Positions 31,860 through 34,080 of a stretch of DNA of 34,080 nt are shown here, piece by piece. Position numbers and translations under genes: made by a program. This DNA is from Mycobacterium sp. (GTDB lineage: Bacteria > Actinomycetota > Actinomycetes > Mycobacteriales > Mycobacteriaceae), in assembly GCA_018882965.1 (NCBI GenBank), contig VEQY01000037.1, forward strand, positions 1 to 34,080, written 5' to 3'. The stretch's first letter is position 1; each line of letters starts with the position of its first letter. The notes beneath the pieces are model-generated. The model saw only the letters and a list, made by a program, of their open reading frames with translations, was not told where the DNA came from and ran no database searches.

Positions 31860-34080
31860 CGGCGGAGGTCCGGACCGGCCGGGGGCCCACCGCAGACCCG
31901 CGCGCGGCTCAGTCCCGCCGGACGATCAGCGCACGACCGTCCTGCCGGCGGCCGGCGCCGAGAACACCCCGCTGGTGCCCCGAGATCCGGTCGAGGCGGT
32001 CAAGGCGGTTCTGGACGGAACCACGGCCAAGCCGCCACCGCCGCCGGTTCGTCCCCCCGATCGCAGCGGGGCGCAATCCACGCCGGCGCGGCTGTGGCAG
32101 CGTCTGGCGGGCTGGGGCCGGCGTCGCTGGCTGACGACGGCGGCCATCGTGTTCCTGGTGCTGCCGATGGTCACCTTCGGCATGGCCTACCTGATCGTCA
32201 GCGTCCCCCAGCCCGGTGACATCCGGACCAATCAGGTCTCGACGATCCTGGCCAGCGACGGATCGGAACTGGCGAAAATCGTTCCGCCGGAGGGCAATCG
32301 GGTTGATGTCGACATCAACGAGGTTCCCGTGCACGTGCGCAACGCGGTCATGGCGGCCGAGGATCGGGACTTCTACACCAACCCCGGCTTCTCGCTCTCG
32401 GGCTTCGCCCGCGCGGTGCGCAACAACCTGTTCGGCGGGGACTTGCAGGGTGGGTCGACGATCACCCAGCAGTACGTCAAGAACGCGCTCGTCGGCGACC
32501 AGCGAACCGGCATCGGCGGGCTCATCCGCAAGGCCAAGGAACTGGTGATCTCGACCAAGATGTCCCGGCAGTGGTCCAAGGACGAGGTGCTGCAGGCCTA
32601 CCTCAACATCATCTACTTCGGCCGCAGCGCCTACGGGATCTCCGCGGCGTCCAAGGCCTACTTCGACAAGCCGGTCGACCAGTTGACCGTCTCCGAGGGC
32701 GCGCTGCTGGCCGCGCTGATCCAGCGGCCCTCGGCGCTGGATCCCGCCGTGAACCCCGACGCCGCGGCGGCCCGGTGGAACTGGGTCCTCGACGGCATGG
32801 TCACCATTGGGGCGCTGTCGCCGGAGGAACGCAGTCAGCAGAGCTTCCCGCCGACCGTGCCACCGGACAAGGCCAAGACCGAGAACCTGACCACCGGACC
32901 CAACGGTCTCATCGAGCGGCAGGTGATCAACGAACTGCTCGAGTTGTTCAACATCGACCAGCAGACCCTCAACACCCAGGGCCTGCAGATCACCACCACC
33001 ATCGACGCGCAGGCGCAGGAGGCCGCCGTGGACGCGGTCACCACCTACCTGTCGGGCCAGATGCCCGAGATGCGCTCGGCGGTGGTCTCCATCGATCCGC
33101 GCACCGGCGGGGTGCGGGCCTACTACGGCGGGTCGGACGCGCAGGGCTTCGACTTCGCCCAGGCCGGGTTGCCCACCGGCTCGTCGTTCAAGGTGTTCGC
33201 CCTCATCGCCGCCCTCGAGCAGGGGATGGGATTGGGCTACCAGGTGGACAGCTCGCCGCTGAAAATCAGCGACAAGCTGACCATCAACAACGTGGAGGGC
33301 GACGGCTGCGGAACCTGCAACATCGCCGAGGCGCTCAAGCGCTCGCTGAACACCAGCTACTACCGGCTGATGCTGAAGCTGCGCAACGGCCCGTCCGACG
33401 TCGCCGACGCCGCGCACCGCGCGGGCATCGCCGAGAGTTTCCCCGGGGTGGACTTCACCCTCTCCGAGGACGGTCAGGGCGGCCCGCCCGGCAACGGCGT
33501 GGTCCTGGGCCAGTACGAGACCCGGGTGATCGACATGGCCTCGGCTTACGCGACGATCGCCGACTCCGGGACCTATCACCGACCGCACTTCGTCGAACGG
33601 GTCGCCAACGCCCAGGGCGAGGTCTTGTTCGATGCGGCCACCGAGGAGAACGCCGGCGAGCGGCGCATCGAAAAGCCGGTGGCGGACAACGTGATCGCCG
33701 CCATGCAGCCCATCGCCGGCTGGTCGGGCGGGCACAACCTGGCCGGCGGCCGGCCGTCGGCCGCCAAGACCGGCACCCATCAGCTCGGCGACACCGGCGC
33801 CAACCGCGACGCCTGGATGGTGGGCTTCACCCCGTCGCTGTCGACCGCGGTGTGGGTCGGCACGGTCCAGGGTGACCGGCCGCTGGTCAATCGGTGGGGC
33901 GGACCGGTCTACGGCGCCGGCATTCCCGCCGACATCTGGAAGGCCACCATGGACGGCGCCCTGAGGGGCACCGACTTCGAGTCCTTCCCGACACCGACCG
34001 AGGTCGGCGGTTACGCGGGCGTTCCGGCGCCGCCGCCCCCGCCGCCACGTCCGGCCGCGCCTCCGAGCCCCACCGACGGT
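31852..34080 (+). CDS. ponA1: Bifunctional class A penicillin-binding protein PonA1 (partial, 3' end outside window)
   Basis: 743 codons without a stop, running off the window. A cytoplasmic N-terminus of about 90 residues contains RTTVLP (Thr28/Thr29), possibly the region phosphorylated by PknB in M. tuberculosis PonA1. A membrane helix spans about 94-117. The GT51 transglycosylase domain follows, with catalytic Glu170 in AAEDRDF and GGSTITQQYVKNAL; then the transpeptidase with SxxK at Ser444-Lys447 (GSSFK), SLNTSYY, and KTGT at 639-642. The Pro-rich C-terminus (PAPPPPPPPRP) begins just before the cut. The GTG 31852 start overlaps the DUF5318 stop by 8 nt and lacks a clear ribosome site, so a slightly different start is possible. 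It builds and cross-links peptidoglycan at the pole. Confidence 0.95.
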   Translation, partial: MTSGGGPDRPGAHRRPARGSVPPDDQRTTVLPAAGAENTPLVPRDPVEAVKAVLDGTTAKPPPPPVRPPDRSGAQSTPARLWQRLAGWGRRRWLTTAAIVFLVLPMVTFGMAYLIVSVPQPGDIRTNQVSTILASDGSELAKIVPPEGNRVDVDINEVPVHVRNAVMAAEDRDFYTNPGFSLSGFARAVRNNLFGGDLQGGSTITQQYVKNALVGDQRTGIGGLIRKAKELVISTKMSRQWSKDEVLQAYLNIIYFGRSAYGISAASKAYFDKPVDQLTVSEGALLAALIQRPSALDPAVNPDAAAARWNWVLDGMVTIGALSPEERSQQSFPPTVPPDKAKTENLTTGPNGLIERQVINELLELFNIDQQTLNTQGLQITTTIDAQAQEAAVDAVTTYLSGQMPEMRSAVVSIDPRTGGVRAYYGGSDAQGFDFAQAGLPTGSSFKVFALIAALEQGMGLGYQVDSSPLKISDKLTINNVEGDGCGTCNIAEALKRSLNTSYYRLMLKLRNGPSDVADAAHRAGIAESFPGVDFTLSEDGQGGPPGNGVVLGQYETRVIDMASAYATIADSGTYHRPHFVERVANAQGEVLFDAATEENAGERRIEKPVADNVIAAMQPIAGWSGGHNLAGGRPSAAKTGTHQLGDTGANRDAWMVGFTPSLSTAVWVGTVQGDRPLVNRWGGPVYGAGIPADIWKATMDGALRGTDFESFPTPTEVGGYAGVPAPPPPPPRPAAPPSPTDG

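Noticed and set aside
31909..33780. 623-codon open frame on the minus strand opposite ponA1
   Set aside because: The plus strand carries unmistakable PonA1 motifs throughout; the antisense frame is His/Gly/Arg/Asp-rich mirror sequence typical of GC-rich genes and matches no family.
1..34080. Mobile elements, prophage, CRISPR, tRNA/rRNA genes, toxin-antitoxin pairs
   Set aside because: I looked for transposase or integrase motifs, regular repeat-spacer arrays, tRNA-like cloverleaf and rRNA signatures and small paired genes, and saw none that I can support.

Overview
The window is a high-GC actinobacterial chromosome segment whose gene content and order identify it as Mycobacteriaceae. It carries parA-parB with parS sites, the mutT4 / secreted DUF6049 / murJ / sigM / trxB / trxC / cwlM cluster, pcnA, mtc28, leuS, ino1 and ponA1. 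A glucosylglycerate hydrolase gene (ggh) between leuS and the marR-type gene, and direct joining of the 'Rv39xx' and 'Rv00xx' gene blocks, fit a rapidly growing Mycolicibacterium-like species better than M. tuberculosis. The species call is inference from remembered family knowledge. I saw no tRNA, rRNA, CRISPR array, insertion sequence or prophage.

Layout. (1) 1-3202, + strand: the origin-side segregation operon, made of the probable end of yidC, then jag/khpB, rsmG, parA and parB, with two near-perfect parS sites, one lying across the rsmG start codon. (2) 3286-4002, +: a GNAT-like conserved gene, convergent with cwlM. (3) 3999-15287, - strand: a cell-envelope and redox block read as mutT4, DUF6049 protein, murJ, sigM, alpha/beta hydrolase, anti-sigma remnant, trxB, trxC, cwlM. 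MurJ (lipid II flippase with a pseudokinase) and CwlM (zinc-less amidase homologue) belong to the PknB/FhaA-regulated peptidoglycan precursor pathway. (4) 15375-17354, +: pcnA and an Asp-rich repeat protein. (5) 17379-19446, -: an MDMPI/DinB-like protein and an MFS transporter. (6) 19529-21421: algH-like gene (+), a small membrane protein and mtc28 (both -). (7) 21599-24448, +: leuS. (8) 24497-26569: an SDR (-) divergent from ggh (+). (9) 26572-31364, -: DUF1707 protein, PadR regulator, ino1, alpha/beta hydrolase, F420-type luciferase-like protein and MarR regulator. (10) 31446-34080, +: a zinc-ribbon DUF5318 protein and ponA1, cut by the window end.

The most unusual observations are as follows. 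The sigM / anti-sigma unit is broken: an Asp-nucleophile alpha/beta hydrolase sits where the anti-sigma N-terminal domain should be, and only the membrane helix and outer domain remain. A 37-nt two-tier hairpin occurs twice, directly after trxC and directly after leuS, and looks like a dispersed terminator-type element. At three gene junctions the TAG stop codon of one gene is also the first half of the TANNNT -10 element of the next, leaderless gene. About eleven genes have a TANNNT box 6-8 nt before the start codon, indicating leaderless transcription. A 28-bp tandem duplication copies the CTAG that would otherwise hold the stop codons of two convergent genes.
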